From: Lachnoanaerobaculum orale
Lineage (GTDB): Bacteria; Bacillota; Clostridia; Lachnospirales; Lachnospiraceae
Direction of reading: 5' to 3'
Length of the DNA stretch: 64,000 nt
NCBI RefSeq assembly: GCF_003862485.1
Contig: NZ_RRCM01000001.1
Coordinates: 1,729,734-1,793,733 of the forward strand
In this document: positions 45,884-53,984 of the stretch, in pieces
Layout of the letters: each line of letters starts with the position of its first letter
How positions within the stretch are numbered: the first letter of the stretch is position 1
Translations under genes and position numbers: made by a program
Notes under the pieces: generated by a model
The model's database searches: none
The model's input: the letters and a program-made list of their open reading frames with translations, nothing else
Told to the model about the DNA's origin: nothing

Positions 45884-46534
45884 ATGTTCGATACAAAAAT
45901 ATCCTTGCCTGACAACTATAATGAAGAAAACAGATATCCTTTGATCCTTTTAAATGACGGCGAAATAAACTATCTGGGAGATTTAAAAGATAGAGCCATA
46001 TTGGTGGGGTTGATACCACAAAACAGATTGGATGCCTTCACACCTTGGAAGGCACACAATTTAAAACCCTCCACGCCTGATTTTGGAGGAAAACTGGATG
46101 AGTACCACAATCAGGTGTTTGAGCATCTGCTTCCTGAGTTATTGTGTAAGTACAGCATTGATGAAAGTAAAATCGCCTACGGCGGCTACTCACTTGGCGG
46201 ATTGGCGGCGGTATACAGTCTGTATACCGCCGGTGCTCCAAGTATTATATTTTCACTCTGTGGCTCGTTTTGGTATCCTCAATTCTTAGATTATTGTGAG
46301 AACCATGATGTACTTAATAAAAAAGCATCTCTTTATTTGCAAAACGGCAAGACTGAGGGCATCAAACACAACAATATACTTTCAAACGCACCGATACTTT
46401 CCGCCAGGCTCCACGAACTTCTAAGTGACAGATTGGATAAAGTCACATCTGTCTTTGATGAATACGGGCACCACGAAAATATCGCAGGAAGATATAAAAA
46501 TCTTATTGATTGGCTGAAAGAAAATTTAAAATAA
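45884..46534 (+). CDS. Alpha/beta-hydrolase, putative siderophore esterase
   Basis: This 216-residue member of the esterase D/Fes group has the nucleophile elbow AYGGYSLGGLAA (Ser at about residue 105). A likely catalytic His lies in the YGHHENI segment near the C-terminus. There is no signal peptide. It starts one base after the stop of the binding-protein gene, without a clear ribosome binding site, so translation is probably coupled. From context it may hydrolyse imported ferric siderophore to release iron inside the cell. Confidence 0.82.
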   Translation: MFDTKISLPDNYNEENRYPLILLNDGEINYLGDLKDRAILVGLIPQNRLDAFTPWKAHNLKPSTPDFGGKLDEYHNQVFEHLLPELLCKYSIDESKIAYGGYSLGGLAAVYSLYTAGAPSIIFSLCGSFWYPQFLDYCENHDVLNKKASLYLQNGKTEGIKHNNILSNAPILSARLHELLSDRLDKVTSVFDEYGHHENIAGRYKNLIDWLKENLK

Positions 46535-46571
46535 AAAAATGTAGCCTAAGAATCTCAAGTTCTTAGGCTAC
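46535..46571 (-). terminator. Terminator between the iron operon and the toxin gene
   Basis: Perfect 12-base arms (GTAGCCTAAGAA and complement, 46541-46552 and 46560-46571) with a 7-base loop are followed on the minus strand by ATTTTTTTATTTT. It serves the toxin-antitoxin transcript and may also stop the convergent iron operon. Confidence 0.85.
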
Positions 46572-46582
46572 AACTAAATATT

Positions 46583-46840
46583 CTAATCATAATGTCCTTT
46601 ACATGAAACTATATATATAATGCCCGACTGTTCATAGTATACAATTCTGTTAGTATCATCAATCCTTCTACTCCAAAATCCCGAAAGACTGTCCTTTAGA
46701 GGTTCAGGCTTACCAATTCCTTCAAATGTATTTCTCTTTATATCTTTTATAAGTTCGTTTATCTTTTTCAGCGTTCTTTTATCTTGTCTTTGCCAATACA
46801 AATAGTCATCCCATGCCCTGTCTTCCCATAGAATACCCAT
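46583..46840 (-). CDS. YoeB/Txe-family mRNA-cleaving toxin
   Basis: This 85-residue RelE-superfamily ribosome-dependent endoribonuclease is of the YoeB type. It has the family features WEDRAWDDYLYW at the N-terminus, PEPLKDSLSGFWSRRI in the middle, and the catalytic His-Tyr pair in the last residues (CKGHYD). Its ATG overlaps the antitoxin stop by one base, the usual toxin-antitoxin order with the antitoxin first. GAGGTGG precedes the start. Confidence 0.92.
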   Translation of the reverse strand: MGILWEDRAWDDYLYWQRQDKRTLKKINELIKDIKRNTFEGIGKPEPLKDSLSGFWSRRIDDTNRIVYYEQSGIIYIVSCKGHYD

Positions 46841-47109
46841 TATTCCACCTCAATCAAATCATGCTGTGAAAACTTTGCTTTACCGCTCTTTATATCGTCC
46901 ATCATTCCTTCAAGATAACGAATATTGCTTTCAGAATAGAACGGGTCAAGTGATAATTCAAAAGGAATGCGTTTTTCCCTTGCAACCTTTTTTGCAAAAA
47001 TAGTAAAGGCGGCACTCATAGAAAGTCCTAATTGTGAACATACCTGCTCCATGTCTTTTTTATCTGTTTCATCTAAATAAAAATTTATGTTTGTCTGTGT
47101 ATGTTGCAT
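46840..47109 (-). CDS. RelB/DinJ-family antitoxin
   Basis: This 89-residue antitoxin has a ribbon-helix-helix N-terminus (TNINFYLDETDKKDMEQVC, then LGLSMSAAFTIFAKK) that would bind its own promoter, and a C-terminal tail expected to wrap the toxin. The ATG at MQHTQT is chosen because GAGGAGG lies eight bases upstream; a longer frame adds six codons over that site. A YoeB toxin paired with a RelB/DinJ-type antitoxin rather than YefM/Phd is a fairly common mixed pairing. Confidence 0.9.
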   Translation of the reverse strand: MQHTQTNINFYLDETDKKDMEQVCSQLGLSMSAAFTIFAKKVAREKRIPFELSLDPFYSESNIRYLEGMMDDIKSGKAKFSQHDLIEVE

Positions 47110-47221
47110 TGATAAACCTCCTCTCATAACCTTAAAATAAGCTCAATACTTTATATAACCATATTACTTATATTTTTATACTATGTCAACATTATACAGA
47201 TACCCGCTTTTTCAACAACAC

Positions 47222-47250
47222 AAAAAACCTCCCGGCAAGCACCGGGAGGT
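47222..47250 (-). terminator. Rho-independent terminator of hcp
   Basis: Nine-base GC-rich arms (ACCTCCCGG and complement) with a six-base loop are followed by TTTTTT on the minus strand. It lies 13 bases past the hcp stop codon. Confidence 0.9.
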
Positions 47251-47262
47251 CGTTATATATTA

Positions 47263-49113
47263 TTATCCAAGCATATTTAATCTGTCGATAAGCTCATTTA
47301 CATCGATACCGTGTACCATAGCGGCCTCTGCAAGTGACTCCATCTGTGATGATGGGCATCCGAGGCAGTGCATACCGATATCCATAAGAACGCTTGCCGC
47401 TGCAGGATTCTCTGCAAGAACCTCACCGATAAGCATATCAGGATTGTACTTTCCCTCAGCTGCAGGCTTCTCAACCTTTCCGAAGAAAAGCTCGATATCA
47501 TCCTCAACTGTTCCGATACCTGCAATACCGAAGTTCTCAACCAAAACCTTAGCTACATTTGGTGAAAGGAATCCCGGAAGTGTAGGTCCCAGGTGAATAT
47601 TCTTTACACCTAAGTATAAAAGTGCAAGTAAAACGATAACAGCCTTCTGCTCATACCATGCAATGTTGAACTCAAGCGGAAGATCGTTGATATCGTCAAG
47701 TCCGAATACTTCCTTAAGCTTAAGTGCGATAACTGCAAGTGAGTAAGAGTCATTACACTGTCCTGCATCAAGAACTCTAGGAATACCGCCTATATCTCCA
47801 AGGTCAAGCTTGTTGTACTTATACTTTGCACAACCTGCTGTAAGGATAACCGCATCCTTCGGAAGAGCCTTAGCAAAATCTGTGTAGTAATTTCTTGCCT
47901 TTGAACGTCCGTCACAACCTGCCATTACAACAAACTTTGAAATAGCACCTGACTTAACAGCGTCAACTACCTTATCTGCAAGTGCAAGAACCTGTGCATG
48001 AGCAAAACCGCCTACGATGCTTCCGCTCTCAATCTCTGTAGGAGGTGCACACTTCTTAGCCTGTTCGATGATCTCTGAGAAATCCTTCTCCTCACCGATA
48101 TCACCTGCGATATGCTTACATCCCGGATATCCTGCAGAACCTGTTGTATAAAGTCTGTCGATGTAGCTTGCCTTAGGCGGAACGATACAGTTTGTAGTCA
48201 TAAGGATAGGTCCGTTGAAGCTCTCAAACTCTTCTTTCTGCTTCCACCAAGCATTACCGTAGTTACCCTTAAGGTTAGGATACTTCTTAAGCTCAGGATA
48301 ATACTGACCTGCAAGCATCTCTGAGTGAGTATAAACATCCACTCCGGTTCCCTGTGTCTGCTTTAAGAGCATCTCAAGGTCTCTTAAGTCATGTCCTGAA
48401 ACAAGGATACCGGGATTCTTACCTACACCGATATCAACTGTTGTGATCTCAGGGTTACCGTAAGCTGTTGTATTAGCCTTGTCAAGTAAAGCCATACCGT
48501 TTACACCGTACTTACCTGTCTCAAGTGTAAGAGCTACCAAGTCGTCTACGCTTAAGCTGTCATCAAGTGTTGAAGCCAATGCTCTCTGTAAGAACGCATC
48601 AACCTCACCGTCATCCTGTAAAAGTGCATTTGCATGCTTTGAGTATGCTGAAAGTCCCTTAAGTCCGTATGTGATAAGCTCTCTAAGGCTTCTTACATCC
48701 TCATCCTTTGTTGCAAGAACACCTACTGTAGATGCCTTGTCAAGGTACTCGCTTTCATCAAATGACTCCCAAAGAGCAGCCTCAGGAAGATTGTCCTTAT
48801 TTGAAAGTTCGTTTAAAAGCTCCTTCTTAACTTCAAGTGTCTTCTTAATTCTTGCTGTAATAGCATCATTGTCGAAGTTTGCATTTGTAATTGTGATGAA
48901 AAGGTTTAATGTAACAAGGTGGTTTACTTCCTTGCTTACTTCCTTACCCTCTGCACGAAGTCTTGTTGTTATAGCTGATATACCCTTACTTACATAGATA
49001 AGTAAATCCTGCATCTTTGCAACTTCCGGCTTCTTACCGCATACACCTACCTGTGTACATCCTGTATTACCTGCTGTCTCCTGACACTGATAACAAAACA
49101 TTTTGTTTTCCAA
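47263..49113 (-). CDS. hcp: Hybrid cluster protein with C-terminal DUF1858 domain (TTG start)
   Basis: Hcp carries a hybrid iron-sulfur-oxygen cluster and acts as a hydroxylamine or nitric oxide reductase in nitrosative stress. This 616-residue protein is longer than the usual ~550. N-terminal Cys 7, 10, 19 and 25 (Cx2Cx8Cx5C) hold the first cluster, and conserved [22 protein letters not shown] and DAGQCNDSY segments hold the hybrid cluster. Residues from about 550 form a DUF1858 domain with a CLGC pair (583, 586), usually found as a separate hybrid-cluster-associated disulfide protein. The TTG start has GGAGG six bases upstream; the ATG four codons later is too far from it. A palindromic site lies upstream. 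Confidence 0.95.
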   Translation of the reverse strand: MENKMFCYQCQETAGNTGCTQVGVCGKKPEVAKMQDLLIYVSKGISAITTRLRAEGKEVSKEVNHLVTLNLFITITNANFDNDAITARIKKTLEVKKELLNELSNKDNLPEAALWESFDESEYLDKASTVGVLATKDEDVRSLRELITYGLKGLSAYSKHANALLQDDGEVDAFLQRALASTLDDSLSVDDLVALTLETGKYGVNGMALLDKANTTAYGNPEITTVDIGVGKNPGILVSGHDLRDLEMLLKQTQGTGVDVYTHSEMLAGQYYPELKKYPNLKGNYGNAWWKQKEEFESFNGPILMTTNCIVPPKASYIDRLYTTGSAGYPGCKHIAGDIGEEKDFSEIIEQAKKCAPPTEIESGSIVGGFAHAQVLALADKVVDAVKSGAISKFVVMAGCDGRSKARNYYTDFAKALPKDAVILTAGCAKYKYNKLDLGDIGGIPRVLDAGQCNDSYSLAVIALKLKEVFGLDDINDLPLEFNIAWYEQKAVIVLLALLYLGVKNIHLGPTLPGFLSPNVAKVLVENFGIAGIGTVEDDIELFFGKVEKPAAEGKYNPDMLIGEVLAENPAAASVLMDIGMHCLGCPSSQMESLAEAAMVHGIDVNELIDRLNMLG

Positions 49114-49203
49114 TTTATACCTCCTCTTACTATGACTGAAATTCAGTCTATGAGCAATCTGATTAACAGATTTAATTTTTATTCTTCTGCATCACTGCAT
49201 GGC

Positions 49204-49248
49204 ATTATAATATCAGATTAAAAGTCTAAAAACTGTAACTTACATTAC
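49204..49248 (-). promoter_or_regulatory. hcp promoter with Crp/Fnr-type palindrome
   Basis: The palindrome GTAA-CTTACA-TTAC (49235-49248) lies upstream of a minus-strand TATAAT (complement of 49204-49209). An alternative TATTAT is three bases nearer. No -35 consensus is present at the expected spacing, as expected for an activator-dependent promoter. The palindrome centre is 32-35 bases from the -10 centre, close to the geometry of class II Crp/Fnr activation. The regulator encoded immediately upstream is the obvious candidate. Confidence 0.6.
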
Positions 49249-49263
49249 CGAGCGATGTTTTTT

Positions 49264-49935
49264 TTAAAGACTTTTAAGTCCTTCAAGATTTTTTACAATC
49301 AAATCTTTTCTAACCACCTTTATAAATCCGTCATCCTGCATCTTCATAAGTTCTCTTGAGAGTGAAGGCCTTGCAGCATTCAAAAAGTCCGCAAACTCTT
49401 CTCTGCTCATCTTTAAAGTAACTCTGTCTCTCTCATTCATATTTTGAAGTATGAATCTTGCAATCTTTTGCCTTAATGTTGAGCATGAAAGTACCTGTAA
49501 TCTGTTATTAAGATAAAAGGTTCTTTCGGCAAAAATTGTAATCATATTTGAGAGCATTCTGCTCTGTAATGCTGACGGATTTGCACCCGGCCTTGTAAGA
49601 TACTCCTTCGGTATCTCCAAAATCTTACTTGGTGAACTTGCATAGGCATAGTTCACATATTCATTATGATTTAAGAAAAGGAACACCTCACCGAAAAGCT
49701 CTCCCGGATTTGAGAACATTCCCATTATACTTCTCTTGCCGTTTACAGAGTCGTTACCTATAGATACACTTCCTTCCACAAGCATTGTAATATATCTGGG
49801 TGTATCTCCCTGATTAAATATTGTCTCACCTTTTCTGAATCCGACAATATCAGCCTTCGCTTCCTTTAAGCAAAGTTCTATCTCTTCTTCTGTCATTCCC
49901 CTAAAGAGTGGGGATTGTGTATAACTTCCTGACAT
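49264..49935 (-). CDS. Crp/Fnr-family regulator (HcpR-like by context)
   Basis: This 223-residue regulator has a cyclic-nucleotide-type sensing domain (about 15-130), a long dimer helix and a C-terminal helix-turn-helix (MSREEFADFLNAARPSLSREL). It lacks the N-terminal Cys cluster of classical Fnr, so it does not sense oxygen through that iron-sulfur cluster; haem-NO sensing as in HcpR proteins is possible. GGAG precedes the ATG. The start overlaps the ATPase gene by 43 bases, and a later ATG would cut off the conserved SPLFRGM region. It is the last gene of the operon and lies directly upstream of hcp. Confidence 0.9.
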   Translation of the reverse strand: MSGSYTQSPLFRGMTEEEIELCLKEAKADIVGFRKGETIFNQGDTPRYITMLVEGSVSIGNDSVNGKRSIMGMFSNPGELFGEVFLFLNHNEYVNYAYASSPSKILEIPKEYLTRPGANPSALQSRMLSNMITIFAERTFYLNNRLQVLSCSTLRQKIARFILQNMNERDRVTLKMSREEFADFLNAARPSLSRELMKMQDDGFIKVVRKDLIVKNLEGLKSL

Positions 49936-50927
49936 AATTCTCCTTCAAGCGTCATACCCGCACGCAGTCTCTTTCTAGCTTCTTGCATAATTTCATCAAT
50001 ACTGTTCAGTTGCACCAAAACTTCCTTTTCCTCTGCGGTTGTCTCTATGATTTTGTCAATTCCGCCGTTTTTGATAACTATTCTTCTATCGGCCATCAAC
50101 GCCAAAAGAGGATCATGAGTAGCCATAAGGACAATCTTGTCCTGTGAAACCAAAAGATCCAGTGCTTTCTTTCTGTCTATTCCGGCATTTTCTATCTCAT
50201 CTATCAAAACTATAGGTGAAGAGCTAAGCACTGCAGTATCTGCAATCATCAGCGCTCTGGATTGTCCTCCGCTTAGAGCCGTAACCGCAGTCTCAGGTGC
50301 AAAATTCTCACCTGCAAGCTTATTTGCCTCTTTCAATATCTTCTCAACTGTAGCCTCGATATCCTCAATCATTCTGCTTTCGGCATGCATAGTTATAAAT
50401 TCACGGGCTGTAAGATCCATAACAAAATTCATATTTTGTGAAAGTTGTGCAACCAATTTATTATTTGTCGAATATCGCCATTTGGGATCCGGTTTTCTAC
50501 CATTTATATATATGGTACGACCGGTAGGGGTATCATTTTGTGCTGCCCATTCAATATCAGCCAACAATCTACTTTTTCCGGACCCTGTAGCTCCAACTAT
50601 AGACACAATTTGTGAAGAAAATATGTCTAATTTTTGAAATCTTTCTTTTTCTCCACTTTTGTTATGACCGGGGAAAATAGTTAAACTTTCTATATTTTCC
50701 CTTTTATCACCAAGGAATTGTAACATTTGTTCGATGAATGTGTCAAGACGGTTTTTTATTTCTTTCTTATCTATTGCCTTATCTTCCAGCTCTTCTTGTG
50801 ATATATTATCCAAAAATTCTGAAAATGTAAGACTAAGACTGCTGTCTATACAAAATCCCGTACTTTCAAAAAAATCACTCACAAACGGATACTTTTCAAG
50901 TAATTCCCCAAGCTTTAATTCACTCAT
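49893..50927 (-). CDS. Soluble ABC-type ATPase with N-terminal DUF1858-like domain
   Basis: This 344-residue protein has a DUF1858-like N-terminal domain (about 1-65; LGELLEKYPFVSDFFESTGF). The ABC ATPase core has Walker A GATGSGKS at 112-119, signature LSGGQ at 218-222, Walker B IVLIDE at 239-244 and His 271 in the H-loop. It has no membrane segments, and no permease is encoded nearby, so it is probably not a transport ATPase in the normal sense. GGGAGG fixes the ATG at MSELKL, which overlaps the GTPase stop by eight bases. No family name was recognised. It may drive a conformational step on a partner protein. Confidence 0.8.
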   Translation of the reverse strand: MSELKLGELLEKYPFVSDFFESTGFCIDSSLSLTFSEFLDNISQEELEDKAIDKKEIKNRLDTFIEQMLQFLGDKRENIESLTIFPGHNKSGEKERFQKLDIFSSQIVSIVGATGSGKSRLLADIEWAAQNDTPTGRTIYINGRKPDPKWRYSTNNKLVAQLSQNMNFVMDLTAREFITMHAESRMIEDIEATVEKILKEANKLAGENFAPETAVTALSGGQSRALMIADTAVLSSSPIVLIDEIENAGIDRKKALDLLVSQDKIVLMATHDPLLALMADRRIVIKNGGIDKIIETTAEEKEVLVQLNSIDEIMQEARKRLRAGMTLEGELCQEVIHNPHSLGE

Positions 50928-51621
50928 TTTTATCCTCCCACTGCATTTTCTTTGTGTTTCCAAGCTGATAGTCCTCGCCTATCCTTGTCTCACCCAAACA
51001 ATAGGAACACATAGCCGAAGGCATTGCAAACCTAAGTTTCATTCCTTGTACCGATTTAATGTCTATATTATTGTCATATATTAAGGTGGAAAGTTCAAAA
51101 GCTCCCTGACCGCTAAGTCCGTTTACATTCATGACCATGGCCCTCGGATTTACCGCACAAACTCTACCGCTGAATACTTCCCTCTCCGCCTGGCTCACTA
51201 TATCACCCTTTGTAATAACCACTATATCTGCAGACTTAAGCATAGGACCTATCTTTTTAGGTGTATTGATACCTGAAAGATTGTCTATCACACATACTCC
51301 CTTTATATCGGTAATATACGGTGAACAACGATTACAAAGTCCTGCCGATTCGGTTATAAGTAAGTCCAGTTTTTGGTCATTTCCCCATTTTACCACATCT
51401 TCTATATTTGATGCAAAGAAATGATCCGGACAAAGTCCGCCTGAAAGTCCCTTTTTTACAGGAATATTTGCTTTTTCATATATCGCATCATCATCTGTAT
51501 ACAGGCAGTCAAACTTCACAACTCCCGCCTTTATCCCCCTGCCCTGCATGGCTTCAATAGTCTTTAAAATAACCGAGGTCTTTCCTGATGAGGGAGGACC
51601 TGAAAATATAACCAGATTCAT
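50920..51621 (-). CDS. HypB/UreG-like GTP-binding protein with CxxC motifs
   Basis: This 233-residue P-loop GTPase of the SIMIBI class resembles the nickel-insertion GTPases HypB and UreG. Walker A is GPPSSGKT (8-15). A metal-switch-like segment follows (KFDCLYTDDD), then an ESAGLCNRC segment with Cys 96 and 99 in the place of the HypB ENVGNLVCP-like motif, and a G4-type TKGD (137-140). A C-terminal CSYC pair (205, 208) may bind metal. It starts one base after the solute-binding-like gene. It is cytoplasmic. A role in metal or cofactor delivery is inferred from fold and context only. Confidence 0.8.
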   Translation of the reverse strand: MNLVIFSGPPSSGKTSVILKTIEAMQGRGIKAGVVKFDCLYTDDDAIYEKANIPVKKGLSGGLCPDHFFASNIEDVVKWGNDQKLDLLITESAGLCNRCSPYITDIKGVCVIDNLSGINTPKKIGPMLKSADIVVITKGDIVSQAEREVFSGRVCAVNPRAMVMNVNGLSGQGAFELSTLIYDNNIDIKSVQGMKLRFAMPSAMCSYCLGETRIGEDYQLGNTKKMQWEDKNE

Positions 51622-51622
51622 A

Positions 51623-52840
51623 CTACTCCTCTCCGTAAAACCACTTTTCGGTATTAGTCAAAATTTCACCTATATCATTTGAGCGTATAAAATCCCATCC
51701 CGCCCAAAGGAAATTTTGACTTTCTTCCAATTTATTGTCATACTCAGGATTCGTCTGTGGGAACTTACCGTCCGCACCCAAAACCTCAGCCACCTGTTTT
51801 GAAAATAAGAAATCAATAAGCGGCTTACTGTTTTCATAGTTTTTCTTCTTTGTCAAGAGAAATACCGGGCTTATAACGGCTCCGTCCTTTGGCCATACAA
51901 CCGAAAGATTTGAGTTTTCTTTGATAGTCTTTGAAAAGAAGTAAGGCATAATGCTGATTGCCGGAGTGTCAATGTCCTTTCTTCCTCCGCTCTTTACCAT
52001 CTGTGCAGGATGCATTGACTTAAGCAGTCCTCTTCCCAAAGCCTTTACACCTTCTTTTCCATACTTGGAATATATACCAAGCATTATAGCATTGAACATA
52101 TCAAGATCGGATGTAGGCAGCGCTATAGAATTTTCAAACTCTTTTTTAAACAGATCTTCCCAAGATGTCGGAGCTTTTCTATCACCTAATACAGCTTTAT
52201 TCACAATAAATATAGCCGGAACAACGCCTATTATAGAATATTCTCCCTCCGGATCTTTTACCGAAATATTTTCATTATCTAAAGATTTATTTAATTTTCC
52301 GATTCTGTGGTCTTTAAATACGCCTTTATCTCTAAATCTGCCCATATACTTATTATCAAAGAAAAGATTAAAGCCTGCAGACATATATATATCCGAGAGA
52401 TCGTCCTCAGTCTTTGCATTCATTATTTCAGCTTCTATAGCATCCATACCCATGCTTGCCGCATTAAGATTATAGTTTATCTTATAATCCTGACTCTCTA
52501 CAAACTTTTCAAAGCTTTCAATGAACTGCATCCTCACAGGACATGGCAAGATACCCTTTATAGATACTTTAGCATTTTCGTCAACATTTTTTACAATCCC
52601 GTTGTTGTCCGTCATATCCGACTTTCTCTCGATAGCCTCTACTAACTGCTTCTCGAAAACATCCACATTTATATTCTTACTCTTAAGTGCCGTCTCAATG
52701 CTCAAAAGCTTACCCATGGATTTTCTCATCATATCATTCTTCAGATTTTCAAATCCGGCATTTGCAAGCACCTCTATAAGCTCAGGATACTTCTCGGTAA
52801 CATCATACACTTTATCTTTTATATCAAAATACTTATTCAT
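51623..52840 (-). CDS. Solute-binding-like protein without signal peptide, DUF1858-like N-terminus
   Basis: This 405-residue protein begins with a DUF1858-like helical domain (about 6-70; VTEKYPELIEVLANAGF). It continues with a type 2 periplasmic-binding fold related to iron or anion-binding proteins (PCPVRMQFIESFEKFVESQ, then VPAIFIVNKAVLGDR and APTSWEDLF). There is no signal peptide, lipobox or hydrophobic N-terminus, so it should remain in the cytoplasm, which is unusual for this fold. AAGGAG seven bases before the ATG fixes the start. It is the first gene of a four-gene operon preceded by a palindromic site. Confidence 0.78.
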   Translation of the reverse strand: MNKYFDIKDKVYDVTEKYPELIEVLANAGFENLKNDMMRKSMGKLLSIETALKSKNINVDVFEKQLVEAIERKSDMTDNNGIVKNVDENAKVSIKGILPCPVRMQFIESFEKFVESQDYKINYNLNAASMGMDAIEAEIMNAKTEDDLSDIYMSAGFNLFFDNKYMGRFRDKGVFKDHRIGKLNKSLDNENISVKDPEGEYSIIGVVPAIFIVNKAVLGDRKAPTSWEDLFKKEFENSIALPTSDLDMFNAIMLGIYSKYGKEGVKALGRGLLKSMHPAQMVKSGGRKDIDTPAISIMPYFFSKTIKENSNLSVVWPKDGAVISPVFLLTKKKNYENSKPLIDFLFSKQVAEVLGADGKFPQTNPEYDNKLEESQNFLWAGWDFIRSNDIGEILTNTEKWFYGEE

Positions 52841-52891
52841 ATATTCTCCTTTACTATACAAACCCTAAGGGTATACCTGTAAATGTTTTTT

Positions 52892-52933
52892 ATTCTACTC
52901 TGTATACACAAAAAAGTCTGTAACTATTGTTAA
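52892..52933 (-). promoter_or_regulatory. Operon promoter with Crp/Fnr-type palindrome
   Basis: GTAA-CTATTG-TTAA (52920-52933) resembles the site upstream of hcp; both begin CTGTAACT on the plus strand. A TAGAAT -10 element (complement of 52892-52897) has its centre exactly 32 bases from the palindrome centre. The -35 region is poor, as in activator-dependent promoters. The operon it would drive encodes the Crp/Fnr protein itself, so it may be autoregulated. Confidence 0.55.
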
Positions 52934-53034
52934 ATGAGAAAGAAATTGTGGGGAGAGGGAATCCGATGTATATATTTCAAAGAAAATAGTCTATAATAAC
53001 ATAAGTAGGAAAATTTTAATATTTGGGGGATAAA

Positions 53035-53901
53035 ATGAAGAAAGAAAAAATACAAGCTTTTCTTGCACTGTTTACAGCAACATTTTTTTGGGCTTCCGCC
53101 TATATTTTTGTAAAACAGCTCTTAGACAATGTATCACCATATGTGATGTTGGTTGTAAGATTCGGCTTGGCATCTCTGATACTTATTACTATTTATAACA
53201 AAAGACTTTTACAAATAAATAGGGAGATTCTTAAAGCAGGTATTATAATGGGAGTATTCCTGTTCGGTGAGTTCTTTACCTTTACAGTGGGACTGCAATA
53301 TACCACCACATCCAGGTCATCACTAATCATCGCATCGTACATTATAATTTTACCTTTTGCATACCTTTTAATAATGAGAAAAAGGCCCTCACTCTCCGAC
53401 ATTATAGTCTCAATCATATGTATGATTGGAGTCTTTTTTATACTGGGCAATGACCTTGGCAGTTTTCACTTGGGTGATGTATACTGCATACTTTGTGCAC
53501 TGTCTTATGCACTTTATATTGTTATATCTTCAAAATATTCAAAGCGTTATGATTCGGGTATTTTGAATGTGCTGCAGGTATCAACTACCGCCATACTGTC
53601 TATAGTGATATTGCTCTTTGTCAAAGACCACAGATTCTATGTCACGTTTAGAGACGGATTCCAACTTATATATTTGATTATACTATGTACTACACTGCCG
53701 TTCTTCCTTATACTCTACGGTATGAAACATATCTCGGCAACAACAAGCGGTATACTGCTTTCATTTGAGAGTGTGATGGCGGCATTTATGGGCATAATGG
53801 TATTGCATGAGCCGTTTACACTGAATCTGTTTATAGGCGGTACTATTATCATATTGTCATTTATATTGTCTGAGGTATTGCCGAAGATATTGAAAAAGTG
53901 A
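53035..53901 (+). CDS. EamA/DMT-family transporter
   Basis: This 288-residue membrane protein has about ten helices in two EamA repeats (about 8-140 and 150-285) and belongs to the drug/metabolite transporter superfamily. FWASAYIFVKQLL at the N-terminus and PFFLILYGMKHISATTSG in the second half are typical. GGGGGATAAA precedes the ATG. It is divergent from the DUF1858 operon. The substrate is unknown; relatives export amino acids or nucleotides. Confidence 0.88.
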   Translation: MKKEKIQAFLALFTATFFWASAYIFVKQLLDNVSPYVMLVVRFGLASLILITIYNKRLLQINREILKAGIIMGVFLFGEFFTFTVGLQYTTTSRSSLIIASYIIILPFAYLLIMRKRPSLSDIIVSIICMIGVFFILGNDLGSFHLGDVYCILCALSYALYIVISSKYSKRYDSGILNVLQVSTTAILSIVILLFVKDHRFYVTFRDGFQLIYLIILCTTLPFFLILYGMKHISATTSGILLSFESVMAAFMGIMVLHEPFTLNLFIGGTIIILSFILSEVLPKILKK

Positions 53902-53912
53902 AAACAATTCTG

Positions 53913-53953
53913 AAATGACCTTAGTTTACTATATTTACTAACTAAGGTCATTT
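53913..53953. terminator. Hairpin after the EamA transporter
   Basis: Perfect 14-base arms (AAATGACCTTAGTT and complement) with a 13-base loop lie 11 bases past the transporter stop, between two convergent genes. There is no long T-run, only TTT at the right arm, so termination may be moderate. Confidence 0.6.
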
Positions 53954-53984
53954 ATGTTAAATATGTTTCTATATAATTCTTACC

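Noticed and set aside
48000-53000. A conventional ABC importer (binding protein plus ATPase)
   Set aside because: There is no permease gene, no signal peptide on the binding protein, and the ATPase has its own DUF1858-like domain, so an ordinary importer is unlikely.
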